From contig CANQNF010000022.1 of assembly GCA_947625125.1 (NCBI GenBank), positions 1-50,006 of the forward strand: a DNA stretch of 50,006 nt. The letters run 5' to 3'. The notes under the pieces were generated by a model. It made no database searches, was not told where the DNA came from, and worked only from the letters and a program-made list of their open reading frames with translations. The position numbers and the translations under genes were made by a program. This document shows positions 15,652-23,809 of this stretch, in pieces (the stretch's first letter is position 1; the number at the start of each line of letters is the position of its first letter). Source of the DNA: an uncultured Clostridia bacterium. Its GTDB lineage: Bacteria > Bacillota > Clostridia > Oscillospirales > Ruminococcaceae.

Positions 15652-16888
15652 CGTAATAGTTGTCGGCGGGGGAGCCTCCGGCCTTTTTGCAGCGGCCGAG
15701 ATACTTTCGCACGGGTTCAAGGTCCTTATTTTAGAGCCGAACAGGTTCTTGGGCCGAAAGCTTCGCATTACCGGCAAGGGCAGGTGCAATTTGACAAACG
15801 ACTGCTCAGCCGACGAAGTAATAAAAAATATCCCCCAAAATCCGAAATTTCTCTATTCTGCGCTCAGAAAATTCCCGCCCGAAAAAATCATGCATTGGTT
15901 CGAGGCTGCGGGAGTCCCCCTAAAAACCGAGAGGGGACGGCGGGTCTTCCCACAAAGCGACAGCGCAAACGACGTGGCCGAGGCCCTTGTCAAAAAATGC
16001 TCGGGAGCTGATATTCGGCATGAAAAAGCGCTCTCGCTTACCGTCTCCGACGGCTGTATCTTAGGCGTAAAAACGTCATCGGGAGAGTATTTTTCCGACA
16101 TCGTGATTTTAGCCGCCGGCGGTTTATCCTACCCGAAAACCGGCTCGGACGGCAGCGGATACAAACTTGCCGAATCCGTCGGCCATACAGTCACGCCGCT
16201 AAGGCCCTCGCTTGTCCCGATACTATGCCGGGAAAGCCTCCCCGAAATCGACTTAAAAAATGTTTCGCTTATAATGTATCGCTCCGACAGGCCGGGAAAG
16301 CCCGTTTGGCAGGAGCAGGGCGAGCTGAGCCTTGGCCCGAACGGGCTATCTGGGCCGCTTGCTCTGACGGCGTCCTGCATGTTTGATTCGGAGCAAGGCT
16401 GTAAAGGATATATGCTTTACATCGATTTCAAGCCCGCTTTGTCAGAGGAAAAGCTCGATGGGAGACTACTTAGGGAGATACAGGCAAATCCTAAAGAAAA
16501 TCTGTCATTTCTTTTGCGGCAGCTTTTGCCGTCAACGCTGACCGATGTTTTCATACATCGCTTAAACGCCGATTTTACGACATCTTTAGGAAATCTTTCA
16601 AAGCAGACCCGCCTTGAACTTGTCCGACTTTTAAAAAAATTTCCCATTGAACCCGCCGGGCTCGGCAGCTATGACGAAGCCATAATCACTCGCGGAGGAA
16701 TAGACGTGAAAGAGATTTCCCCGAAAACGATGGAGTCAAAGCTTGTAAAGGGACTGTACTTTACAGGCGAAATTATCGACGTGGACGGCTTCACCGGCGG
16801 CTACAATTTAACCGAAGCATTCTCGACCGCTTATTCTGCGGCTGAAGATATTATCAGAAAGAAAGAGGAGACTTTACATGATAATTAA
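15632..16888 (+). CDS. HI0933-family flavoprotein oxidoreductase
   Basis: A protein of about 418 residues in the HI0933/BaiN/YhiN family. The dinucleotide fold VIVVGGGASGLFAA is at the N-terminus, followed by GRKLRITGKGRCNLTN. The C-terminal GRSP-like close is LYFTGEIIDVDGFTGGYNLTEAF. FAD is expected to bind. The physiological reaction is unknown for most members. The start is uncertain: I choose ATG 15632, which overlaps the RpiR gene by 20 nt; ATG 15620 and 15572 are also in frame. It overlaps cmk by 11 nt. Confidence 0.87.
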   Translation: MTARKYDVIVVGGGASGLFAAAEILSHGFKVLILEPNRFLGRKLRITGKGRCNLTNDCSADEVIKNIPQNPKFLYSALRKFPPEKIMHWFEAAGVPLKTERGRRVFPQSDSANDVAEALVKKCSGADIRHEKALSLTVSDGCILGVKTSSGEYFSDIVILAAGGLSYPKTGSDGSGYKLAESVGHTVTPLRPSLVPILCRESLPEIDLKNVSLIMYRSDRPGKPVWQEQGELSLGPNGLSGPLALTASCMFDSEQGCKGYMLYIDFKPALSEEKLDGRLLREIQANPKENLSFLLRQLLPSTLTDVFIHRLNADFTTSLGNLSKQTRLELVRLLKKFPIEPAGLGSYDEAIITRGGIDVKEISPKTMESKLVKGLYFTGEIIDVDGFTGGYNLTEAFSTAYSAAEDIIRKKEETLHDN

Positions 16889-18167
16889 CGTAGCGCTTGA
16901 CGGCCCGAGCGGAGCCGGCAAATCCACCATCGCCAAGGCTCTTGCACGGAGGCTCGGCTATGTGTATGTGGATACCGGAGCGATGTATCGGGCGATAGGA
17001 CTTTACGTCACGAGGGCAGGCGTGCCGACCGATTCCAAGGAGGAGGTCGTGCCGCTGCTTGAAAATATCACGGTCGAGCTTGAGTACGTCGACGGCGTTC
17101 AGAGGGTCCTCCTTAACGGCGAGGACGTTTCCGACCAAATTCGTACCCCGGAAATATCGATGGCGGCGTCAAACGTCTCCGCCATCCCCGAGGTCAGGAC
17201 GTTTCTTTTGGAGCTTCAGCGCAGTATCGCCCGCAAGAACAGCATCATCATGGACGGCCGCGACATCGGAACGGTGATTTTGCCGAACGCCGACGTCAAG
17301 GTGTTCATGACCGCTTCCCCGGAGGAAAGGGCCAAAAGGCGGTATGAGGAGCTCATCGCCAAGGGACAGGACGTAAATTATGACGATATTTTAAGGGACA
17401 TCAATCAGCGCGACTACAACGACTCCCACAGGGCGGCGGCGCCGCTGAAAAAAGCCGACGACGCATATGAACTCGACACCACCGGCATGAGTATCGACGA
17501 GGTTGTCGACAGCATTGAAAAGCTCATCGACAAAAGGCTCCGCGCCGATTTCAAGGTTATACCTGCATGGAGAAGATTTACCTATGGGATAATACGTTTT
17601 ATCGCGTCAATCCCGTTTTATCTTATCTTCAACATCAAATACGAGGGCACCGAGAACATCCCCAAGACCGGTTCTGTCATTCTTGCCGGAAACCACCAGA
17701 CATGGTTCGACCCGATTCTCATTGCCATTAAAGTAAAATATATTTCCAGCTACATGGCAAAGGCCGAACTCTTTAAATTCCCGCCCCTCGGTCTTTTGAT
17801 AAGGATGGTCCACGGCTTCCCGACAAGGCGTTCCTCAAACGATGTTTCATCATTGACAAGAGCCGAGGAATTCATAAGAAAGGGCTATAATCTCACGATA
17901 TTCCCCGAGGGCACGCGCTCCAAGGACGGCAAAATAGGACGTGCAAAAAGCGGCGTGGCGCTTGTCGCTTCAAGATGCGGGGTCCCGGTCTATCCCGTCG
18001 GCATATCCTTTAAGAGAAAGCTTCACTTCCGTTCCACCATCACCGTAAGATTCGGCGAGCCGTTAAGTCCCGAGGAGCTTAAAATAAGCTCGATGTCAAA
18101 GACGGATCTTAGGGCAGCCGGCGAGAGGATAATGTCAAGAATTGCGGAGCTTGTTCACAATGGCTAA
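16878..18167 (+). CDS. cmk-plsC: cytidylate kinase - lysophosphatidate acyltransferase fusion
   Basis: A 429-residue two-domain protein. Residues 1-220 are cytidylate kinase (Walker A GPSGAGKST at 9-17; VDTGAMYRA; MDGRDIGT), which phosphorylates CMP and dCMP. A short linker with a hydrophobic helix (about 235-255) leads to a PlsC acyltransferase with HQTWFD (His273-Asp278) and FPEGTRS (342-348). PlsC makes phosphatidic acid at the membrane. CDP from Cmk feeds CTP and hence CDP-diacylglycerol, so the fusion joins two inputs of phospholipid synthesis. I believe similar fusions occur in other Clostridia. It overlaps ispH by 8 nt. Confidence 0.93.
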   Translation: MIINVALDGPSGAGKSTIAKALARRLGYVYVDTGAMYRAIGLYVTRAGVPTDSKEEVVPLLENITVELEYVDGVQRVLLNGEDVSDQIRTPEISMAASNVSAIPEVRTFLLELQRSIARKNSIIMDGRDIGTVILPNADVKVFMTASPEERAKRRYEELIAKGQDVNYDDILRDINQRDYNDSHRAAAPLKKADDAYELDTTGMSIDEVVDSIEKLIDKRLRADFKVIPAWRRFTYGIIRFIASIPFYLIFNIKYEGTENIPKTGSVILAGNHQTWFDPILIAIKVKYISSYMAKAELFKFPPLGLLIRMVHGFPTRRSSNDVSSLTRAEEFIRKGYNLTIFPEGTRSKDGKIGRAKSGVALVASRCGVPVYPVGISFKRKLHFRSTITVRFGEPLSPEELKISSMSKTDLRAAGERIMSRIAELVHNG

Positions 18168-20169
18168 GGTTACGGTGGCAAAGACGGCGGGCTTCTGCTT
18201 TGGGGTGGACAGGGCCGTAAAGCTTGCATATGAGGCCGTCGACAAGTATGACAGCGTTTACACTTTAGGAGAGCTTATCCACAACCCCGACGTAGTAAAG
18301 GACCTTGAAAACAGGGGAGCAAGGGTAATAGATTCCTTGGACGGCATAACCGCCTCCGACACGGTCATAATCCGCTCCCACGGCGTTGGCCCCGACGTAT
18401 ACGAGAGGCTTCTTGAGACGGGCGCCAGGGTCATAGACGCGACCTGTCCCTACGTTAAAAAAATTCACCAGATAGTAAAGACCCGTTCCGAGGCGGGAGA
18501 CGTGATCTTAATAGCCGGAGATCCCTCTCATCCCGAGGTCATGGGCATTGTCGGATATGCCAAAAATGACTGTTTTGTTTTTGAAAATGCTGACGATATG
18601 GTGAAACTTATAAGAAAAATCTATGAAAATATCAAAAAACCTATTGCAATTTTATCACAAACGACTTATAATATCTCTAAGTGGGAAAATTGTAAGCGCA
18701 TGGCCGAGGGCTATTCGGACGTAAGCGTTTACAATACCGTCTGCGACGCTACAAGCAAGCGTCAGTCGGAAGCGTCGGAGCTGTCTAAGCTGAGCGACGT
18801 GATGATAATAGTCGGCGGGTGTAACAGCTCGAACACGAAGAAGCTGTATGAGATATGCAGTAGGAACGCCGAGTGTTATCTGATTGAAAATGCTGTGGAA
18901 CTCGGACAGTATGACTTTTCCCATGTAAGATCCGCAGGGATCTCGGCCGGCGCGTCTACTCCGGCGTATATTATTAAGGAGGTACAAAAAACCATGACTG
19001 AAATTCTGACAAAAGAAGAGGAGTTCAACTTCGAAGAAGCAATTGAGCAGACCTTCAAAAAAATATATACCGGAAAGAGAGTAAGCGGCGTCGTCACAGC
19101 GGTAAATCCCACTGAAGTTATTGTCGATATTGGAACCAAACAGACCGGATATATTCCCCAGGCCGAGCTTTCGGGCGACCCCTCGGTAAAGCCCTCTGAC
19201 GTAGTCAAGGTCGGCGACGAGATAGACGTTATCGTCACCAAGATCAACGACGTTGAAGGCATTGTCTATCTCTCCAAGAAGCAGATAGACGCACAGAAAG
19301 GCTTCGACGAGGTCAAGAACGCCGCTGACACCGGCGCTACCGTCTCCGGCGTAGTCACAAACGTTATCAAGGGCGGCGTTATCGTCGTCGTATCGGGAAT
19401 GAGAGTGTTCGTTCCCGCTTCGCAGACCGGCGTAAGAGCTGACGCGGGTCTTGAATCGCTTTTGAAGCAGACCGTAAACCTCAAGATAATCGAGCTCAAC
19501 GAACAGCGCAAGCGCGCCGTAGGCTCCATCCGCAAGGTTGCGGCCGAGGAAAGAGCCGCCAGAAGAGCAGCGTTCTTCGAGACTGCCGAGGTCGGAGCCA
19601 CCGTCACCGGCGAGGTCAAGTCCATCACCGACTACGGAGTATTCGTTGACGTCGGCGGCGTGGACGGACTTGTCAGAAAGTCCGATCTGACATGGGCGAG
19701 GATCAAACACCCCTCCGACGTCGTCTCGGTTGGCGACCACATCGAGGTCACCATCAAGGACATCGACAAGGAGAACGGCAAGGTATCGCTTGTCTACAAG
19801 AAGCAGTCCGAGAATCCTTGGGACATCTTCAAGAACAACTACGAGCTCGGCCAGGTAGTCGAGGCTAAGATAGTCTCCATCACCGGCTTCGGAGCGTTCG
19901 CACAGATCATCCCCGGCATCGACGGACTTATCCACATCTCCCAGATCGCCGATCAGAGAGTCAACAACGTTTCCGACTTCCTTGCTGTCGGCGACGTGGT
20001 CAAGGCGAAGATCACCGAATGCGACCTTGAGAAAAAGCGCGTAAGCCTTTCTATCAGAGCTCTCATCGCCGATAGAGAAGAGCCCGCAGAAGCCGAAGAG
20101 GAAACGGAAGCCGAGGCTGAGACTGAGGCTCCCGCCGAGGCTGAAGCCGAAGAAGCGGCCGCTGAGTAA
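18160..20169 (+). CDS. ispH-rpsA: IspH (HMBPP reductase) - ribosomal protein S1 fusion
   Basis: A 669-residue fusion. Residues 1-277 are IspH, the last enzyme of the MEP isoprenoid pathway. Its cluster cysteines are in GFCFGVDRAV, DATCPYVKK and TVCDATSKRQ, and the catalytic Glu is in SHPEVMG. The second part has four S1 RNA-binding repeats starting near VSGVVTAV, VSGVVTNV, VTGEVKSI and VEAKIVSI, then an acidic Glu/Ala tail. The fusion is known in Clostridia. An in-frame ATG at 18994 with a perfect SD (18976-18983) would give a free 391-residue S1. The ATG at 18160 is chosen since MAKVTVAKTAGFC fits the IspH N-terminus. Confidence 0.94.
   Translation: MAKVTVAKTAGFCFGVDRAVKLAYEAVDKYDSVYTLGELIHNPDVVKDLENRGARVIDSLDGITASDTVIIRSHGVGPDVYERLLETGARVIDATCPYVKKIHQIVKTRSEAGDVILIAGDPSHPEVMGIVGYAKNDCFVFENADDMVKLIRKIYENIKKPIAILSQTTYNISKWENCKRMAEGYSDVSVYNTVCDATSKRQSEASELSKLSDVMIIVGGCNSSNTKKLYEICSRNAECYLIENAVELGQYDFSHVRSAGISAGASTPAYIIKEVQKTMTEILTKEEEFNFEEAIEQTFKKIYTGKRVSGVVTAVNPTEVIVDIGTKQTGYIPQAELSGDPSVKPSDVVKVGDEIDVIVTKINDVEGIVYLSKKQIDAQKGFDEVKNAADTGATVSGVVTNVIKGGVIVVVSGMRVFVPASQTGVRADAGLESLLKQTVNLKIIELNEQRKRAVGSIRKVAAEERAARRAAFFETAEVGATVTGEVKSITDYGVFVDVGGVDGLVRKSDLTWARIKHPSDVVSVGDHIEVTIKDIDKENGKVSLVYKKQSENPWDIFKNNYELGQVVEAKIVSITGFGAFAQIIPGIDGLIHISQIADQRVNNVSDFLAVGDVVKAKITECDLEKKRVSLSIRALIADREEPAEAEEETEAEAETEAPAEAEAEEAAAE
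18644..18672 (+). promoter_or_regulatory. putative intragenic sigma-A promoter inside ispH
   Basis: TTGCAA (18644-18649) and TATAAT (18667-18672) are 17 bp apart. They lie in an AT-rich patch (about 18550-18690) that stands out from the surrounding gene. This would transcribe the S1 half alone from a start about 310 bases before the internal SD. It may be coincidental. Confidence 0.4.
18976..18996 (+). promoter_or_regulatory. internal Shine-Dalgarno and in-frame ATG for free S1
   Basis: AAGGAGGT (18976-18983) is followed after 10 bases by an ATG (18994) in the frame of the fusion. It falls exactly at the IspH/S1 junction; the product would begin MTEILTKEEEFNFEEAIEQ. Confidence 0.65.
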
Positions 20170-20182
20170 TTTCAGATTTTTT

Positions 20183-20214
20183 GCGGCAGGGGAACCGACC
20201 CTGCCGCATTTTTT
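20183..20214 (+). terminator. rho-independent terminator after ispH-rpsA
   Basis: GCGGCAGGG (20183-20191) pairs with CCCTGCCGC (20199-20207) around a 7-nt loop, followed by ATTTTTT. It ends the long run that starts at 9083. Confidence 0.9.
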
Positions 20215-20254
20215 AAAAATTTATTAAAAAACGGTTACAGTTTTGTTTTATCTA

Positions 20255-20283
20255 TTAACATTCCGGGAAAAATGTGATATAAT
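20255..20283 (+). promoter_or_regulatory. sigma-A-type promoter of the PBP gene
   Basis: TTAACA (20255-20260) and TATAAT (20278-20283) are 17 bp apart, about 45 bp before the TTG start. Confidence 0.7.
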
Positions 20284-20329
20284 CGGATAATCAAGAAGTG
20301 CGATTTTTCTTTCGGAAGGAGAGACGGAT

Positions 20330-22657
20330 TTGGAAAAAGCTGCTTTGTTTTTCAAGAAGCTGCGCAGGACGTTCCGAAAGGTCATGCGCCCGATAAAGAA
20401 GACTGCGGGCACCGTGGGAACGGCGCTTTTATGCGTTTTTCTCGTTGCAGTCCTGTCAATAACTATCATCGGTTCGGCCTTTACGGTATATATAGTCAAT
20501 CTCATGGAGGGCACCTCCGAGGTCGTTTTGGACAACGTTTCGTCGAGCTATACCACCTATATCTACGCCCAGGATTCAAGCGGCGAGTGGATACCCTATG
20601 ACATCCTGACGAGCGAGGGCGAAAAGAGAATTTGGTGCCAGCTTGAGGACATCCCCGAGATGGTCCAGGACGCTTTCGTCTATTCCGAGGACGAGCGCTA
20701 CTGGAGCCACGACGGCGTAGACTTCCAGGGCATTCTCTCAGCTTTATACGACACCATCACCGGCTTCAAGCGCGGCGGTTCGACCATCACCCAGCAGACC
20801 GTCAAGAACCTCACCGGCGATAAAGAGGTCGACCACTTCGGCGGCATCGCGAGAAAGCTTCGCGAGGTATACAGGGCCGTGCAGCTCGAAAAGAAGTATT
20901 CAAAGGACGATATTCTTGAAACATATCTGAATATCATCCCCCTTAACAATAACATCTACGGCGTTCAGGCTGCCGCAAACTACTACTATAACAAGGACGT
21001 GAGCGAGCTGTCGCTTGCTGAGGCCGTGAGCATCGCCGCTATAACCCGTTCTCCCTATTTCAACGACCCGATAACCCATCCCGAAAACAACCGCGAGAGA
21101 TTCGAGATAATTTTAAATTTGATGCTCGAAAACGGCGTTATCTCGACTGTCGAATACGACCAGGCGATGAACGAGGAACTCCATCTTATCGGCTCCATGT
21201 CATATGCTAAGACCGAGGACAACCAAAAAATCGACGCATCCCAGCTTTCGGCATACGACAACTTCGACGACGTTTCGTCATATTACGTCGACTCGGTCAT
21301 AAATCAGTGCTGCGACATTTTCATGGACAAGTACGGAATTACCTGGGAGGAGGCTTACGAGAAGCTTCGTTCCGGCGGTTATGAAGTATACACCTGCGTC
21401 GACCTTGATTTGCAGAAAAAAATCGAGGAAAAATATCTCGATTACTATACATTCTCGGAGGACGGCAACCACGACGTCCCCCAGAGCGCGTTTATCGTCA
21501 TGAACTATTCGGGACAGGTCCTTGCCGTTGTCGGCGGCATAGGCCCCAAGGAGGCTCCTTTATGCCTCAACCGTGCCACACAGTCTGCCCGCCAGCCGGG
21601 TTCTGCGATAAAGCCTCTCGCTTCCTATTCTTTGGCAATTGACAAGGATATAATCACCTGGTCGACCCGTTTCCTCGACGTGCCGCTTCTTATAAAGGAC
21701 ACCTCAATGGAAAACGGCTACGGCGGAGCATGGCCGAGAAACTATTCCACGACGGGCGCATACCGCACCTCCTGGTCGAAGGACTTTAACTTCACCTACC
21801 AGTGCCTCCAGCGCTCCCTGAACACGACCGCGGCACAGATAGTCGAGCTTCTGACTCCCGCCGCATGCTTTGAGCAGCTATACTACAAGCTCCACCTCGA
21901 CACTCTCGTTCTTTACAAGGACGGCAAGACCGACGTTGCGCGCTCTCCCATGTCGGTCGGCGCTCTCACCGAGGGAGTCACTTTACAGGATATGGCGGCC
22001 GCATACCAAATTTTCGGAAACGGCGGCTACTACTACGATTCTACATTTGTCACAAGGATCCTCGACAATTCCGGCGAGGTCGTCTATAACCACCGCTACA
22101 CCGGCGAAATGGTTCTGAGCGAAAGCTCCGCATATGTCATGAACAGGCTTATGGAGACGGTAGTTTCGGGCTCACGCGGTACCGCAAGAAAGGCGAAGCT
22201 TGACGGGGTCGAGCTCATCGCCAAGACGGGTACCACCCAGGACTGGAACGACCTCTGGTTCATGGGCTGCACGCCTGAATATGTCACCGGCCTCTGGATA
22301 GGCCACGACACCCCCAAAGAGATAGACACCGACAACTGCTACGGTTCGCCGGATATGTGGTCGAATATCTTTAAAGACATCGCCGAAAACGAGGAAATTA
22401 AGACCTTTAAGCCGTCCTCGGACGTCGTTACGAGGGAATTCTGCACCGTAACGGGTCTTGTGGCAGGGGAGAACTGCACATCCACCTCCACGGGATATTA
22501 CAAGCGAACGAACATCCCGGGAGTATGCTCGGGCGAGCATCTTGGCGACAATATCCCGTCGGGGACAACGGTAATAGTGACCGACGGAGTGGACACCGAC
22601 GAGTTCGAGCAGATGACCGGCGAGCACTACAACTACCGCTTCGACATATTAAACTGA
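20330..22657 (+). CDS. class A penicillin-binding protein (PBP1A type)
   Basis: A 775-residue bifunctional peptidoglycan synthase. A basic cytoplasmic tail and one membrane anchor (about 27-56) precede a GT51 glycosyltransferase (EDERYWSHDGVD and KRGGSTITQQTVKNL) and a transpeptidase with SAIK (nucleophile Ser at about 424), SLN (about 494) and KTGTT (about 630). The C-terminus carries a short cysteine-containing extension (FCTVTGLVAGENC). The start is TTG at 20330, supported by AAGGAGAG; no ATG fits. It has its own promoter and a terminator at 22666. Confidence 0.95.
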   Translation: MEKAALFFKKLRRTFRKVMRPIKKTAGTVGTALLCVFLVAVLSITIIGSAFTVYIVNLMEGTSEVVLDNVSSSYTTYIYAQDSSGEWIPYDILTSEGEKRIWCQLEDIPEMVQDAFVYSEDERYWSHDGVDFQGILSALYDTITGFKRGGSTITQQTVKNLTGDKEVDHFGGIARKLREVYRAVQLEKKYSKDDILETYLNIIPLNNNIYGVQAAANYYYNKDVSELSLAEAVSIAAITRSPYFNDPITHPENNRERFEIILNLMLENGVISTVEYDQAMNEELHLIGSMSYAKTEDNQKIDASQLSAYDNFDDVSSYYVDSVINQCCDIFMDKYGITWEEAYEKLRSGGYEVYTCVDLDLQKKIEEKYLDYYTFSEDGNHDVPQSAFIVMNYSGQVLAVVGGIGPKEAPLCLNRATQSARQPGSAIKPLASYSLAIDKDIITWSTRFLDVPLLIKDTSMENGYGGAWPRNYSTTGAYRTSWSKDFNFTYQCLQRSLNTTAAQIVELLTPAACFEQLYYKLHLDTLVLYKDGKTDVARSPMSVGALTEGVTLQDMAAAYQIFGNGGYYYDSTFVTRILDNSGEVVYNHRYTGEMVLSESSAYVMNRLMETVVSGSRGTARKAKLDGVELIAKTGTTQDWNDLWFMGCTPEYVTGLWIGHDTPKEIDTDNCYGSPDMWSNIFKDIAENEEIKTFKPSSDVVTREFCTVTGLVAGENCTSTSTGYYKRTNIPGVCSGEHLGDNIPSGTTVIVTDGVDTDEFEQMTGEHYNYRFDILN

Positions 22658-22665
22658 TAAAATAC

Positions 22666-22690
22666 AGGGGAGCCGCAGGGTTCCCCTTTT
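22666..22690 (+). terminator. probable terminator after the PBP gene
   Basis: AGGGGA (22666-22671) pairs with TCCCCT (22682-22687), followed by TTT. The stem is short and the next gene's SD follows at once, so read-through is likely. Confidence 0.5.
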
Positions 22691-22705
22691 AACGGAGGAA
22701 AGACC

Positions 22706-23809
22706 ATGCGCCTTTGCTGTCCATGCCACTTCGGGCTTGAAAGCGTCCTTAGCTATGAGATCAAAAAAATAGGGGGAGAAAACCTAAACGTCACCGACGG
22801 CAGAATATCCTTTGACGGCGATTTTAACATCCTTGCGAGGGCGAATATCCGGCTTGCGACTGCCGAAAGGGTCTTAATTGAGCTCGGCAGCTTTAACGCC
22901 GGCAGCTTCGACGAGCTTTTTGAGGGCGTCAAGCGCCTTGAGCTTGAAAGATTCATCGGAAAAAACGACGCATTCCCCGTCAAGGGCCATGCGCTAAAAT
23001 CAAGGCTCCACTCTGTTCCCGACTGCCAGTCGATAATAAAAAAGGCCGCTGTAGAGCGGCTAAAGGGCGTTTATCACATTTCACGCTTCGAGGAAACGGG
23101 TCCGAAGCGCCAGATTTCTTTTAACATTTTAAAGGACATCTGCACGGTATATATCGATACATCCGGCGACGGCCTGCACAAAAGAGGGTACCGAAAGACG
23201 TCGAATGAAGCCCCTATCCGGGAGACGTTGGCGGCAGGTATCGTCGACCTTGCAAGAATTCGCCGTGACAGCGTGGTGGTAGACCCGATGTGCGGCAGCG
23301 GCACGCTTCTTATCGAGTCGGCGCTTAAAGCGTTAAACATCGCCCCCGGCATAAACAGAAGCTTTATTTCCGAAAGCTGGGAGCAGCTCCCGCATAATAT
23401 CTGGAAATCCGAGAGAGAATCCGCAAGGGCTGACGCTATTTCCGGCGATTTTAGGGCATACGGCTTTGACATTGACAGGTTAGCCGTAGATCTCAGCGCG
23501 AAAAACTGCCGTTTGGCGGGAGTAGGGGAGCGCTGCAAAATTGCTTTTAGGGATATTAAAGACCACGTCCCGATAGACGGTGCGATAACCCTGTGCAACC
23601 CTCCCTACGGCGAGCGGCTTTTAGAGGTCAAAGAGGCTGAGGAGCTGTACCGAAAGATGGGTCAGGTCCTTAAGCCGTCTAAAGAAAATCCCTGCTATAT
23701 AATCTCGCCGCATGAGGAATTTGAGCATTTCTTCGGCAGGCGCGCCGACAAAAAGCGCAAGCTCTACAACGGCATGCTCAAGTGCAACCTTTATATGTAC
23801 TATCTCTGA
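22706..23809 (+). CDS. THUMP-domain RNA methyltransferase (RlmL/YpsC type)
   Basis: A 367-residue class I RNA guanine-N2 methyltransferase. It has an N-terminal ferredoxin-like/THUMP part (about 1-155), then the SAM domain with VDPMCGSGTLLIESAL and the catalytic NPPYGERL. The length fits the stand-alone RlmL half (E. coli RlmL is fused to RlmK); the 23S rRNA target is inferred. GGAGG precedes the ATG at 22706. Its last 10 bases overlap the end of convergent mtaB. Confidence 0.9.
   Translation: MRLCCPCHFGLESVLSYEIKKIGGENLNVTDGRISFDGDFNILARANIRLATAERVLIELGSFNAGSFDELFEGVKRLELERFIGKNDAFPVKGHALKSRLHSVPDCQSIIKKAAVERLKGVYHISRFEETGPKRQISFNILKDICTVYIDTSGDGLHKRGYRKTSNEAPIRETLAAGIVDLARIRRDSVVVDPMCGSGTLLIESALKALNIAPGINRSFISESWEQLPHNIWKSERESARADAISGDFRAYGFDIDRLAVDLSAKNCRLAGVGERCKIAFRDIKDHVPIDGAITLCNPPYGERLLEVKEAEELYRKMGQVLKPSKENPCYIISPHEEFEHFFGRRADKKRKLYNGMLKCNLYMYYL

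Noticed and set aside
18550-18690. Horizontal insertion in ispH, suggested by an AT-rich patch
   Set aside because: The reading frame and IspH family motifs run through it without a break; codon choice alone explains the composition.
18655-19935. A 426-codon open frame antisense to ispH-rpsA
   Set aside because: It is low-complexity Val/Asp/Leu-rich shadow coding; the sense strand clearly encodes IspH and S1 domains.
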